Under the pieces are notes generated by a model. That model searched no databases, was not told the DNA's origin, and was given only the letters and a program-made list of their open reading frames with translations. Position numbers and translations under genes: made by a program. 64,000 nucleotides of DNA, taken from assembly GCA_001557505.1 (NCBI GenBank), contig LSAX01000009.1:186001-250000 (forward strand). Direction: 5' to 3'. Position 1 is the first letter of the stretch; every line of letters starts with the position of its first letter. This DNA comes from Reticulascus tulasneorum (lineage: Eukaryota > Ascomycota > Sordariomycetes > Glomerellales > Reticulascaceae). Positions 1 through 10,827 of this stretch are shown one piece after another.

Positions 1-1250
1 AATTGATGAAAATCTTAAGATGATGCTGACTTTCCTAGACTTGTACCACTACCGCCAAAGCGGATTGAACTTGTTGACGTTGAACTCTCAAAGACTGAAA
101 GGGACATATATGATTATATATTTGCGAGAGCGAAGAGCACATTATCGAAGAACATGGAAGCTGGCACCATAATGAAAGCGTACACTAGCATTTTTGCCCA
201 CATTCTGCGACTTCGTCAAACATGCTGTCACCCCGTGCTAGTACGGAACAGGGAAGTCGTTGCGGATGAAGAAGAAGCAAGCGCCGCAGCAGACGCCGTT
301 GCTGGACTTGCTGACGATATGGACCTGGGCACACTGATTGAACAGTTCACTGCTGCCACCGATGAAGACTCCAGCACGAATGCATTTGGCGCACATATCT
401 TGGGGCAGATTCGAGACGAGGCAGCTCATGAATGCCCGATCTGCGCAGAAGATTTTATGACAGAACAGACAGTGACGGGCTGTTGGCATTCTGCGTGCAA
501 GAAATGTCTTTTGGACTACATGAAACACCAGACCGACCGAGGGATTGTTCCAACATGTCCCAACTGTCGCGCTGCTATCAACTACCGAGACTTGTTTGAG
601 GTTGTACGCCATGACGATGACCCTGACATGTTTGGCAAGCCAAAGATTAGTCTGCTGCGCTTGGGAGTTAACAACTCATCTGCCAAGGTTGTGTCACTCA
701 TTAAAGCGCTTCGAGAACTCCGACGAGAATACCCGAAGAAGAAGTCTGTGGTTTTCAGTCAATTCACGTCATTCTTGAGTCTGATTGAACCAGCACTTGC
801 GCGGTTCAATATCAACTTTCTCCGACTGGATGGTTCCATGTCACAGAAAGCCCGTGCAGCTGTCTTGGTCGAGTTTCAAGATTCGAAAACCTTTACTATC
901 CTGTTGCTCAGTCTTCGCGCTGGTGGTGTTGGTTTGAACCTAACGTCAGCTAGCCGAGTGTACATGATGGATCCATGGTGGAGTTTTGCTGTCGAAGCAC
1001 AAGCAATTGATCGGGTTCACCGAATGGGACAGGAGGACGAAGTCAAGGTATATCGCTTCATCGTCAAGGATAGCGTGGAGGAGAGGATGCTCCGGGTCCA
1101 GGAGCGGAAGAAATTCATGTCAGTTTCCTGCAGCCGGGCAACAGGTCGGATTCCTGCTAACATTATCACAGTGCTACCTCGCTTGGCATGATGAGCGATG
1201 AAGAGAAGAAGCTCCAGAGGATTGAGGACATCAAGGAACTCCTTAGCTAA
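1..1250 (+). CDS. RAD5: RAD5-type SNF2/RING DNA repair helicase, C-terminal part (5' end outside window)
   Basis: The gene enters from the left inside an intron ending at 37-38 (branch CTGAC, acceptor CTAG). Exons are 39-1118 and 1172-1250. The intron 1119-1171 has donor GTCAGT, branch CTAAC and acceptor ACAG. The protein resumes at LVPLPPK and contains the RAD5 hallmark TCCHPVLVRN, a RING finger (CPIC, then CWHSACKKC, then CPNC; about 430-570) and the complete SNF2 helicase C-lobe (VVFSQFTSF, LRLDGSM, RAGGVGLNL, DRVHRMGQ). It ends in IKELLS. In the RAD5/HLTF family these proteins act in the nucleus as ATPase and ubiquitin ligase, promoting PCNA polyubiquitination and fork reversal in error-free post-replication repair. 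The N-terminal HIRAN and ATPase N-lobe lie outside. It is much closer to canonical RAD5 than the two other SNF2/RING genes in this window. Confidence 0.93.
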
Positions 1251-1980
1251 GCAATTGTCCCAGCGCTAGATAGTGCTGCGACTCAAAGTTCATGATATTC
1301 TTCATGCATATGTCGATACTGGCTTGTTTGTACATATAATGGCAGTCAGCCAGCATATGAGCATATAAAACCATGACCTTGCACCGATACCCCTTGAATA
1401 TTTCCGCATGATAGAGTGGAAAGCAATTACGAACTCTGCAATTACTCCACTTCGCGTTTTACAATGCTCCGAGATGATTCAAAGACAAGAGAAACCCCCC
1501 ACTTGTCTCTCTTGTAGATGATAAAGTGCAGACTGGAAGTTGGTAGCAGTCAATTAATCCATGTTGGTTCTCTTCGATGACTCATCAACAGTAGACAACT
1601 GCTCTTCAGCTGCCATAACCTTGCCACTGCATCGTACCGATCCGACATCGAGTCCTGTGTAGGAGACAAGAGGTAGCATGTAGACTGATGACAATGCTGA
1701 TGAGTATGCCCGGCTAGGATTGACTAGCCATTGCCCTGACACTAATATGACCATTTCTCTTTGGTCTTGACCAAGTGACCTCGTCCTGAAGGACTACAGT
1801 TTGTCAACGTTGCTCTTTTTCAAGTGCACAGTGAATAAGAAATGAATCATGGCTGCAGACTTCTGACGGGCACCGACCACAGCCCTCATATAGCCACCGC
1901 ACAACTTTGCAACCCAGAAAGTTCGCTCTTTCTCATAGAACAAGAGCAATATCCTAGCCCACCCTGTTTCAACACAAATC
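1251..1980. other. Intergenic region, RAD5 3' flank to hypothetical gene promoter
   Basis: No convincing gene. It holds the RAD5 3' flank and the upstream region of the gene at 1981. Short open frames here lack recognisable motifs or splice support. Confidence 0.6.
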
Positions 1981-2763
1981 ATGGACGCCATTCGTCGCAC
2001 CTTCTCCCGCCCTCGCAGACAACACATGTCAGAGCAACGTCGCCGTCCAGTGCGAGAGAATAACGAACCAGGGGTGCTGGAGAACCTGGCAAAAGGTTTG
2101 CTGAACTACGCCTTGCGACGTTGTGCAGACAGCGGGGAGAGTGCAACTGCGAGATCCGGGCCTCGGCGTGATGGCTCTCATCACACTCCAGAAGAGGCGT
2201 CATATCCTGGCCTGGATGTGGCCCAGGGACTGGATAGAATGTCTCTGGCTCAACCTTCGTGTTCGCAACGGCGCAGGGACGATGGTGGTTCACAACAGCA
2301 AAGAACAAGGCATGACCGCAGACCAAGAAGTTTCGAATCCACGCACGAGCCGAGACGACGAAGCACCGAAGATACAAGAGCATCTCCGCGCCGGCACCGT
2401 CATCATAGGCGACACCATAAGGACCATCAGCCGGAGCTTATGCAGCTAGTCGTAGACCTAGAAGGTCTCGCGAGCACTCTCACAGAACTCAATGCAAGAC
2501 CAGCAACACATGCTGATTGCGAGTTCCATACCACTTTTGTTGAGCGATCAGGTAGACTTCAGAATACGATTGGCGGCGTACTTGGACAAATACGGGAGAT
2601 GAATACTCAGAATGGACCTGCTGGTGGGGAGAGAGAGGTTCGAAGGAGAAGACGGAATGCCAAATCGAACGAGAGAGATGGGCACAGGAGTGGGGAAGAG
2701 ATAAGGGGCGAAGCGGGGGATAGGAGGAGAGATTTACACCAGACTGACGCTGGATGTTGGTGA
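1981..2763 (+). CDS. Hypothetical Arg/His-rich protein (260 aa)
   Basis: Single-exon open frame with a good start context (AAATCATGG). I do not recognise the family. Residues 1-150 are basic and low in complexity, with Arg-rich and His-rich patches (RRHRHHRRHHKD) that may be disordered. Residues 150-210 form a more ordered, Leu-rich segment (LMQLVVDLEGLASTL, then LQNTIGGVLGQIREMN) likely to be helical or coiled coil. The tail is again Arg/Glu-rich. No signal peptide or membrane segment. A 134-aa open frame lies on the opposite strand over the same DNA. I prefer the plus frame because it is longer and has an ordered helical core. It may be a fast-evolving lineage-specific protein, and function is unknown. 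Confidence 0.5.
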   Translation: MDAIRRTFSRPRRQHMSEQRRRPVRENNEPGVLENLAKGLLNYALRRCADSGESATARSGPRRDGSHHTPEEASYPGLDVAQGLDRMSLAQPSCSQRRRDDGGSQQQRTRHDRRPRSFESTHEPRRRSTEDTRASPRRHRHHRRHHKDHQPELMQLVVDLEGLASTLTELNARPATHADCEFHTTFVERSGRLQNTIGGVLGQIREMNTQNGPAGGEREVRRRRRNAKSNERDGHRSGEEIRGEAGDRRRDLHQTDAGCW

Positions 2764-3480
2764 CATGTAAGGGGGGCACCCTGTTCCCTGTTCTTCCGGT
2801 GGTATATGTCTACTAGAAGATACCAGAATTCCTGTAGCCTGCCTGCCTACTTAGTCATCATCGCTGTTATTGTGTAAAATGTTAATGTATTTTGGTAGCC
2901 TTATCGATATCAAACCGTCCTTGTTCAACGTCGCACCAAGACAACTGACAGCTTGACACATCGCGCATCAGTGACTGCCAGTTCCGCCCAATATGTTTGG
3001 GCGCCAGAAACCGAAAGCGGATAGCATCTGCAGTCTTCTTCTTCGCCGGTTGGGGAAAGTCCCGGAACCATGGATAGAGCCGGATGATCCACCGCTTGCT
3101 CGAACAGACATGGATGGGTAAATCATGCTCTGGCTGCAAGTGCTTGAGCTGTCAGTGATAGGTTACAGCCCATAGCAAGCGTGGTGACAACATACAAAGG
3201 TGCTTGCTGTGGTATAAGAGGCAAACCGGACGAATCTGACTCCTATTTAACCATCACCTATCTATTCTTGGAGAAAGAAATACCAGCGGCCATTTACAAA
3301 ATTGACTTTCGTAACGGATTCAAGATCAAGTGTTGAATCATGCGATCAGCCGAGCGAAGGCCACCAGCAGAGACCATCGTCAGGCTTATGACACAGAGAT
3401 ACCAGCCTCCTGCTGCGTGCCGATCTCGTGTTTGCGTCCGTGGGAGTCGAGTGTGACACGACTGTCATCATTTGGTTCCA
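2764..3480. other. Intergenic region containing an orphan minus-strand exon
   Basis: No complete gene. It contains one candidate spliced exon on the minus strand (2882-3133, listed separately) and the promoter of the membrane-protein gene at 3481. Confidence 0.5.
2882..3133 (-). pseudogene. Orphan 3' exon, probable gene remnant
   Basis: An 83-codon open frame with protein-like composition (PIHVCSSKRWIIRLYPWFRD at its start) and a stop at 2882. It has no ATG, but a good fungal 3' splice site sits immediately before it (branch CACTGACA, acceptor TTGCAG at 3134). A GTATGT donor lies 62 nt upstream at 3195. No upstream exon could be extended to an ATG, because the phase-compatible frame closes at a TAA shortly upstream. 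It is either the last exon of a decayed gene or chance. Family not recognised. Confidence 0.25.
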
Positions 3481-4182
3481 ATGCCGCCTCTATCCCTGGG
3501 ACTATCTAGGACGTACCTGAGGCGCGTCCATGATGGTACGGCCGCTACTTCGATCGTGAATCGCCTGTCTCGTCGCGAAGACACCGGGACGACAGCAGGA
3601 TTACTCATTGGCGGCCTCTTCGGCGGTGTCTTAGTTCTGGGCATCATTCACTGCTGTATCCGCTCTGTCTTTACATCTAGAGCGAGACTTCGAGGACAAA
3701 AGGCTCGAAAACATAGAAGTAGGCCCACCAAGGGCCGAAAGCATGGTCACAAGGGGAATCACCGTCATCATCATACTCACCGTCAGTATTCGCACGCTAG
3801 GCCTGTTGTCGAGACTCACGCAAGCCACCGCGGGCACGTGCCAAGACACGCGAGATCCTCAGTTCTGCACCCGCCATCGCCACCTTTCCTGGTTGTGCCG
3901 CCGATGATGGAAAGTCCCATACCTCCCCCGCCAGCAATGGGCTTTGGCGTGCCTATGGACGACGGGTTCGTGGAGTACGGACAGATGGATCCCGAGGTGG
4001 GGATGGACAGGGGTTGGGGTGACATGGAGCCCGATGTGCGCTGGATTAGACATGACGATTATCAAGACGACGAAGAGGGTGCTGGTTGCTGTCTCAGCTT
4101 TTGCGATTGGGTTTGTGGCGGGACGGATGAGTACAGGGACGACGGAGTGGTAGGAGATGATGAGACGGTGGCGGCGGTGTGA
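3481..4182 (+). CDS. Hypothetical single-pass membrane protein (233 aa)
   Basis: Single exon. The first ATG is at 3481; the frame is open nine bases further upstream but without an ATG. After about 35 residues come RRED and a glycine-rich transmembrane helix (about residues 38-60: TAGLLIGGLFGGVLVLGIIH), followed by a Cys pair and a strongly basic, His-rich segment (KGNHRHHHTHRQ). A Pro-rich region follows (PPSPPFLVVPP), then an acidic, Cys-containing tail (CCLSFCDWVCGG). The basic flank after the helix predicts a cytosolic C-terminus. The plan resembles the convergent neighbour at 4823-5230: short extracellular part, Gly-zipper helix, basic stretch, Pro-rich region. Function unknown; possibly a small fungal cell-surface or sensor-like protein. 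Confidence 0.6.
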   Translation: MPPLSLGLSRTYLRRVHDGTAATSIVNRLSRREDTGTTAGLLIGGLFGGVLVLGIIHCCIRSVFTSRARLRGQKARKHRSRPTKGRKHGHKGNHRHHHTHRQYSHARPVVETHASHRGHVPRHARSSVLHPPSPPFLVVPPMMESPIPPPPAMGFGVPMDDGFVEYGQMDPEVGMDRGWGDMEPDVRWIRHDDYQDDEEGAGCCLSFCDWVCGGTDEYRDDGVVGDDETVAAV

Positions 4183-4822
4183 CTGGAGGCGCAACACGCG
4201 GCGCTGAAGTTCAGATGGATATGATGCTTTGAACCGTGCGGAAGACGCAGCCCACGTTGATGCACGAGTTGGAGAGCAGTACCGGATCTGCCTCGCATGG
4301 GTGGTTTGAAATGCTGTCGTTCTTTAGATCGGATGACTCGTAGCACAATGCTGCTCCGTTGGCAAGGGTAGATCGCGTGGGGTCTTCTGTGGTTAGCTGA
4401 GCCCATTAGGTACCTTTCAGTGTAGATGAAGTAGTTCGGTTAGGTAGCAAACAACTGAAGTTTGTGTAAAGTAAGCTTGAATTGACGACTCAATATCCGA
4501 CAAACGTATCGTACTATGACCCAACATGTTGAAAACTGTTTTCAATCTGACGCCTGGTATCCGCCAATGGAATGTTACATAGAGGAGACCGAAAACAAAC
4601 AAGACCCCTGGCGATTCAAACCACAACCTATTCATACATCGGAAAGATACGTGTACACAGCCTTTTAGCCATCGGCCCTGCCAAGAGTCAGAAGATGCAA
4701 CTGCAACAAGTAAGGGGTCGACGAACGTTGCGCCAATCTTGTTCCCTGCTAACGGTTCATCCTCCCTGGCATTGTCTCTCCTCTGTGATCATGCGCCCTT
4801 AGCCCTTGAGTACACTGTGGGT
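4183..4822. other. Convergent intergenic region
   Basis: The 3' flanks of two convergent membrane-protein genes. Open frames here have no recognisable features. Confidence 0.6.
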
Positions 4823-5230
4823 CTACTCTGCATCTGGAGGCGGAGGCGGCGGCGGAGGAGCACCACTGTCTGATGAACTCTTGGAGCTCTTGGAGCTTGT
4901 TGACTTGCGATGGCGGTGACGGCGTCGGGTCACCTTCTTGAGGGAGGTCCTGTAGTAGTACAGGAAGGCGATAGCTCCAATCAAGAAGACTCCAAGGAGC
5001 ACACCGACGACAATACCAACAGTGATATTTGTGTTCTGCGATCCGGAGCTCGATAACTGTCTCTTCTTGAGAGCACTAGACGACTCAAGCAGCTCTGTCA
5101 GGGACGTGATGATGTGATTGAGGACGCTGAGGTCAGGAGCTGTAGTGGAACCCAAGCCTCCCGCGGACCCAAGACGCCCTTGCGCCGCCTGGGAATGGGG
5201 AAGTACGCTTGGTGGAAGTGGTATATACAT
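4823..5230 (-). CDS. Hypothetical small single-pass membrane protein (135 aa)
   Basis: Single exon from ATG 5230-5228. A Ser/Leu-rich N-terminal half ends in a dibasic LKKRQ, which would suit Kex2-type processing. A transmembrane helix follows (about residues 70-91, TVGIVVGVLLGVFLIGAIAF), then YYYR, a basic stretch (RRRHRHRK), a Ser/Lys-rich run and a poly-proline C-terminus (PPPPPPPP). It has no classical signal peptide, so it may be a tail-in type III membrane protein. It converges with the similarly built gene at 3481-4182; the similarity is in architecture and could be convergent. Function unknown. Confidence 0.6.
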   Translation of the reverse strand: MYIPLPPSVLPHSQAAQGRLGSAGGLGSTTAPDLSVLNHIITSLTELLESSSALKKRQLSSSGSQNTNITVGIVVGVLLGVFLIGAIAFLYYYRTSLKKVTRRRHRHRKSTSSKSSKSSSDSGAPPPPPPPPDAE

Positions 5231-7576
5231 TCAAAGGAACCTTGAGGTTGGGTGATTGGGCAGCAATGTGGTTCTAGTGGAGGTGAGGGGGGAAGGGGAA
5301 GGGGGGTGATTACAACAGGATAGCTATCGAATCATTGAGGGCAGAGCCAAAAAAGATCGTACGAAGAAGAACATTGTGTAGAGAAGAGAAGTAAGAACAA
5401 ATGGAACCATATGCAAAGCGACGGGGGGTTCAAGGAGACGATGCGGGATATTTAATCTTTGCTTCTCATCGAAGCAGCAGGTCGCAGCATCGATGGCATG
5501 GCATTGAATGGCACCATGAGGGCACATGGGACACATGTAGCCAACGAGACGGCATCTCGCGTGAGCCGATGGATATTTCACGATTGACTGAGAGCGGCGG
5601 TCGCATATGCAGTGGGAGCGCAGCAAATGCGGAGAGAGAACGACGACCAGGGGCCGGAGGAGACGGGGGGAGTGAGCGTGGAGTTGAGGAGCATGAGAGA
5701 AAAGAGAAGGGGAGGACAGCTGTGAGGCAGTTTGTTCTGGGCCTCAATCTGCAGCTGGTATACCAATGGATTCGTCGCCCGCATGGCCTAATTGGCCATG
5801 CAGCTATTCCCGCATCCTGTCGGGGCGGTCCATCGTATCACTCACTGTTGCTAAGGGTTGAGCGGCCGAATTGGATGGATCTGGTCGGCGTGGCGAAGGC
5901 CAATCGGGGGTTGCATGCTGTGGGGGTGGACTGGAAGGTTTTCGTTGATGAGGCGATTTCCAATCCTGCTAGACGGGGCTCCAAGGTCTCGTTCGTCCGA
6001 TCGAGCGAGAAAATGGGCCACTTGGCCGGAGTGAAGAGATTGGCCCGAGACTGCTGTGTGGCCGAACACACACGACCACGCAAGGCGGGCTGGATGGGCT
6101 GGCTGGCGTGTCAGAGGGACCGACCATTTGGAGATGCTGTAGATAATAGGAGGGGAAGATTATGATCCAGTCCAGCAATTATAGAGGGTGTAGCAAATTG
6201 GGGATTGATCGGGCACCAAGTCGATCAATTTGATCTGTCCCGTGATATTGCATCGCAATGGGGGCACCATCGCTACCTCCGTGGTAAACCAAGAATGATT
6301 GCCTCGAGGAGCGTGGGCAAAGATGCAGGTCGGAGAGGGAGGTAGGGTTCTCTTTGGAAGAATGGAAGATTTGAGGATTCAATGCAGGTTGAGGCACAGT
6401 ACTAAGTACCAAGCTGAGTTGGTACGAAGGATAACAGGTATTATTAGTGCTAATTAAGGTTACGGCTTACAGCGCCAGGCCGCTATAGCTGCATTGCTCA
6501 TGCCCGCCTAATTAAGGCACGTATCCTACTACCTAATTAGGTACATAAGAGGCACGGTCAGGGATCGCCCAGGGGAGTGAGTCCATCTTCTGCAGTGGAG
6601 GTTTTCAGTGACCCTCGATACGAAGTATACTATAAGGTACCTAGATAATCAGGCTGGCCTGCAGTGAGTTTCTCTCTTCAAACAGCTGTGACAAAGGGCA
6701 GACAGACTGGACTTGATGCTTCTACCAATTCCGTCTGGTTGGTCTCTTCCCAATATTTTAAGCCCTGCCCAAAAGGACGAATTAATCCTATCCTTCATCT
6801 ACCGAACGATAAAAGACAACTGCTCAGGGCGCACCTCAACGCCATTGACAACACATCCGCGGGACCCTGCTGCTGGCGGAATGGGGCGTGCCATGCAGCC
6901 AGATTCCCAGCCAGTCAGCCCACACCCATCCATCACATCTACCTGCACGAAGGCATCCATCGGTTGAACTAACATCTTCGCCTGCCTGCCTGAATAAGCT
7001 CCAACCCGAACCTATGTCATTGGGACTCGGGTTTAGGCCGAAATACCCTGCCTGTGTTTTCTGTGGGCGTTGTTTTGCTTGCACACTTCTCCATGTTCCT
7101 GATGTCTTGCATCGATCGTTCATGCAACTTGCTCATTTTGGCTCCCTGGACCAATCCGAGCCAAGCGCGTCTCCCACCAAAGCCCTGACTGACGCTTTGC
7201 CTGCGAACTCGTCGATTGTGGCCGGGCAGGTCTTTCTTGCCTGGCGTCGAATGAGACTTGAAAGAGAGTTGAATGAGACTTGAAAGAGAGTTGAAAGAGA
7301 CTTGAAAGAGAGTTGAAAGAGACTTTGAATGAGACTTGAAATCGGCGTCGGCTAACAAGGCTAGCGCCCTAGCACTGAGTTTGTTCTCAACAATCATGGG
7401 ACGCCGTGAACAGCCGGAGATTGCCTACCACCTACGTCGATGACAAAGCCGCATCACCACTCCTCGCTGTTCTTGAGTCTCCATCTCAAAGAATCCTACC
7501 TGTTTACCACCTTTCCATTGTTGCAATACGCCATCGCTCAATGTTCGGGAACTGGAATCTTGACTGAATCCGGCAT
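5231..7576. other. Long intergenic region
   Basis: 2.3 kb without a convincing gene. The 254-codon plus-strand frame at 5401 is Arg/Gly-rich without recognisable motifs or splice sites, and I treat it as chance. The region contains the probable promoter of the minus-strand membrane-protein gene, a 22-nt minisatellite at 7252-7340 and the promoter of the gene at 7577. Confidence 0.5.
7252..7340. repeat. 22-nt minisatellite, about four copies
   Basis: Three near-perfect head-to-tail copies of a 22-nt unit (GAGACTTGAA alternating with GAGAGTTGAA), then two partial units (GAGACTTTGAAT, GAGACTTGAA). The unit itself looks like a doubled 11-mer. No coding role seen. Confidence 0.85.
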
Positions 7577-9353
7577 ATGAGCAGGCCTTGGCATGTGCCC
7601 GTCTTCTGTATCCTCTTTGTCATAGGGGGGGCACATTCCAAAGGCATCCTTCTCACACAATGGTCATATATTCAACGTCAGAGGCTACAATTACCTAAAG
7701 GTAGGCGAAATGTTCTCTTTTCTGTCTGTGTATCTGTCTGTCATTTCCACTTGGCTCTCTTTTCATATCGTTCGCCATCATCTAGAACAGACGATCGATG
7801 CCATCGACTCCTTTTGCAGTGTGCACTCCCAGAAGTTACCTACAGAACCTCCACCAAACATTGCGGCCATGTGTATCAGGCTCACAAGGGTCTATGACGG
7901 CTGTCTGGCCAACGAAGAGGAGGTCGAGCATACCGTCGACTATCTCGTGCGATGTGCAAACCCTTTGTACACGTACTGTGTCGCTCAAGGTGCTCTGGTC
8001 TCGATGGAAGAATTGTATGAAATGCCATGCTATACATGTACCGGCAAGTTTGTGCACCCATACCAGAATGCTGCGATCACAAGAGTAAACGTCGCTGTGG
8101 ATGAGCAGAGCCTGGCTGCGCGATATGCAGCATCATCATACACATCCTTCTTGGCCAGGCACATAGCCTGTTTGCTGCGGGGCGAACCGTATCGTATCGA
8201 AAACCTTCGACAGAACTATATGATGTGTAAGATGGAGGCGGCCTGCCGGCTTGACCAGGACCACTTCGATAGAGGAACCTTTTGTGAGTGTAGCGACATA
8301 AACATATATCCTGAAATGCACAACTTGAGCGTTGGTATCCGACGCGTTGCCGTCCGAGCACTCTTATTCCCAGACGAACACGACCGCAATGCGCAAAATC
8401 CATATCAAGAGATGTATTGGGATGACCCCCTTCCCGGCCAGTTTGGCCCTACAGTCATTGACGACGAAGTTGAAGCGCAACTGAAGGCCCAGCCGCGCCT
8501 TTCAGACCCTCGGTTTAACGGACTCCTGGACTTTGTCCTCGAGTTCCTACCTGTTCCTCCCGGTAATCAAGAAGGTCGTTACGATGGTCTAGCAATGGAG
8601 GTCAAGAGACGGCTTGATGCTCTAGGCGGGATCGAAACATGGTGCAGGAACCATGAACAAGAGAACGGTCTCGCCCGCGGTCCCAGGACAGAGGAAGTCG
8701 GCTTGCGTGGGAGGTTGCAGCTCCTGGAAATGGTAGTAAAACTGCTCTCTGTCGATTCCGGCCTGACGTATGCGCGTGCTACAAATATCCTCCGCCATTT
8801 CTTGACTATCCTGAACCACCGCCTTCAGGATTGGGCCGTCCCGGAGCTCTACCATCTCTGCGACCTCGAGAACCTCCAAACAGTGGCGTGGGAAGGGAGC
8901 CGTTCACTGATCACCCTTCTCGGCCAAGACGTCCCACAACTAGAGTTCTGTCTGAAGCGAAACAATACAATCGCCTTCCAAGACGAGTTTGTGCGCCAAG
9001 ACAGGATAGAAAGCAGCCTCAGAAAACTCACGGAGGATGAGCTCGACGAACTATCTCCTGCCGAGTGGACCTGTTTTAGTTGTCAACGACCCCTCACGGT
9101 CTGGCCAGAAAAGCACGCCGCAGCCCAGTTTTGGTGTCCTTGCGGAACAGTGATGCGTTTTGGGTTCAATTGCTTTATGTATGGTAACAGACGCCCAAGG
9201 ATAACGTCTGAAGACTTTGACACGGGGATCCAATGCCCAGCATGCGGCCTCCTTAGCGATATATCGTGGTCGAGGACAGGGAGATTGGAATACCCTTTGG
9301 CCCAAAATTATTTGAATCCTGAAGAGGGTCCCCTCAGCCCAGAGTATATATAA
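7577..9353 (+). CDS. Hypothetical protein with C-terminal Cys-rich zinc-ribbon-like segment (563 aa)
   Basis: Model: exon 7577-7700, T-rich intron 7701-7785 (donor GTAGGC, acceptor TCTAG), exon 7786-9353. The phase joins cleanly to ...EQTIDAIDSFC. Alternatives are starts at 7710 (continuous frame) or 7869 (MCIRLTRVYDG). I do not recognise the family. The N-terminal third contains a paired-Cys motif (CYTCTGKF). The middle is helical, with a Leu-rich region at about 345-400 (LQLLEMVVKLLS). The last 100 residues carry CFSCQRP, then CPCGTVMRFG, then CPACGLL, consistent with zinc coordination by three Cys pairs. The start choice and first exon are uncertain; the long downstream frame is solid. Confidence 0.65.
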
Positions 9354-10088
9354 CTGCTTCATGATTGCGAATTCCACCTTGGCTACCCGTAAATAGTAGA
9401 TTTGAATCTGAAATTCTGGGGAGTTATAGGATGTAGAAGAGCTTTGGTTGGAGTTACTGGGGTTGATAGTCAATGTTATTTTGTTCCCTTTAAATCTGAC
9501 CAGATTCCTCTCCTTTAGGATTCGTCCCAAGTCCTGGTAATTAGGCTAGGACATTTCAACTTTCACGAAGAACCTCATCTCATCGCAAGTATTTCAACGA
9601 TTAGCATTTTACTCGCAGTACTCGCTGTCCCCGGCGCAAAATTTATTATGTCTCTCAATGCGGCAGGTCTGAACAGCCCGCAGGATCGGTTCTACACAAG
9701 CTATTATTACAGCGTTGTGATCCAGTTTCAACGTCATAGTTGATCAGTCCCACAAATCCCCAGGTGCGAAGCCTGATTGGGTTGCAAGTCTTGCAGTACT
9801 TGTAAAGACTCGTAATCGCCGACGCACGCGTGTCGCGGCACCGTTGAGCGGAGCGTAGGCAATCACGTAGGCTATTCGTCAACCTCAGCGACGGAATGAG
9901 CCTGGTGGCGGTAGGCGTCTAAATGATAATAAGTGGGCGAACTTGCAAAGGGACTTACAATTCATTCTCATCCAGATTTCAGCCATCAGAACCGAGATCA
10001 CTCAGTCTACCCATATCAGTCACCAACGAAGAGCAACATCTCAGTAAAATATCAGAGATACATCACACATTGCCCTCTCCACTTAGAA
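9354..10088. other. Intergenic region before GNAT gene
   Basis: The 3' flank of the Cys-rich gene and upstream region of the acetyltransferase. The frame of the latter extends upstream to 9933 without an ATG and is probably leader sequence. Confidence 0.6.
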
Positions 10089-10827
10089 ATGGCAGCCGGA
10101 TGGAATATTCGTTACGCGAGGGACGATGAGCTCCCAATATTAGCACGAATCGAAGTCATCGCATTCGGCGCATCCAAAATCCGCTCTCAGCTTTTCCCAG
10201 AGCGTCTTCGGCTTAAGCCAGGTATCGAGGATCAAGTAGATTGGACCTTGGCCCAGGCCAAGTCAGAATGGTCGAAACCAGGTTTGCATTGGCTTGTGGT
10301 CGTGGAAGACTTGGGAGATGCTGGCGAAGGACCAATCGCTGGCTGGGCACAGTGGGTGGAGCCTAACAATGCGAAGGTCAATAAATCAACCGAGGAGAGG
10401 GTAAAAGCGATGCTGGACGCGACGGGAGGCTTGCCGCCTACTATGGACGCCGAGAAGCTGGCTGAACTCGTGAAACAAAGCGCACCAGTGGCAACACTCT
10501 TCGATTCAGCTCTCGGCAAGGAGGAGAAGAAGAACATGTGGTGTGAGTTCTGATCCATCTTGCAATTGAAGATGATCTTTACTTACCAGGAGTACAGCAT
10601 TGGGTAACATTTGCGTTGGTCCGGGACATCAGAGACAAGGAATTGGCTCCATGCTCCTCGTCCATGGAATGAACATGGCCGAGAAGGCGGGTAAGGACAT
10701 CTGGCTCCAGGCTACTTGGAAAGGACGAGGACTTTACTTGCATCACGGGTTTGAAAATATTGGCACGGTTGATGTCTTGGGAGAGGAGCAGAGCGCAATG
10801 GTCAAAAGGGTTGTACCCAAGGAGTAA
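10089..10827 (+). CDS. GNAT family N-acetyltransferase (227 aa)
   Basis: Exons 10089-10542 and 10598-10827. The intron 10543-10597 has donor GTGAGT and acceptor TACAG. The start is the ATG giving MAAGWNIRYARDDELP, the usual beta-1/alpha-1 opening of fungal GNAT proteins. Splicing creates LGNICVGPGHQRQGIGSMLL, the motif A pyrophosphate-binding loop (Q/R-x-x-G-x-G) that holds acetyl-CoA. Downstream, GRGLYLHHGFENIGTVDV matches motif B (Y-x-x-x-GF). These enzymes transfer an acetyl group from acetyl-CoA to an amine; the substrate cannot be predicted. The length is typical of the family. The intron separates the variable insert (about 80-150, Ala/Lys/Glu-rich) from the catalytic core. Confidence 0.88.

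Noticed and set aside
2123..2449. Alternative frames over the 1981-2763 gene, including 1979-2383 minus
   Set aside because: Shorter, without a better start context or any motif; the plus frame from 1981 is preferred.
5401..6165. 254-codon plus-strand open frame
   Set aside because: Arg/Gly-rich, no motif, lies in the promoter region of the minus-strand membrane-protein gene, with open frames on the other strand over the same DNA.
9051..9530. 159-codon minus-strand frame
   Set aside because: Mostly antisense to the well-supported 3' end of the Cys-rich gene; no motif.
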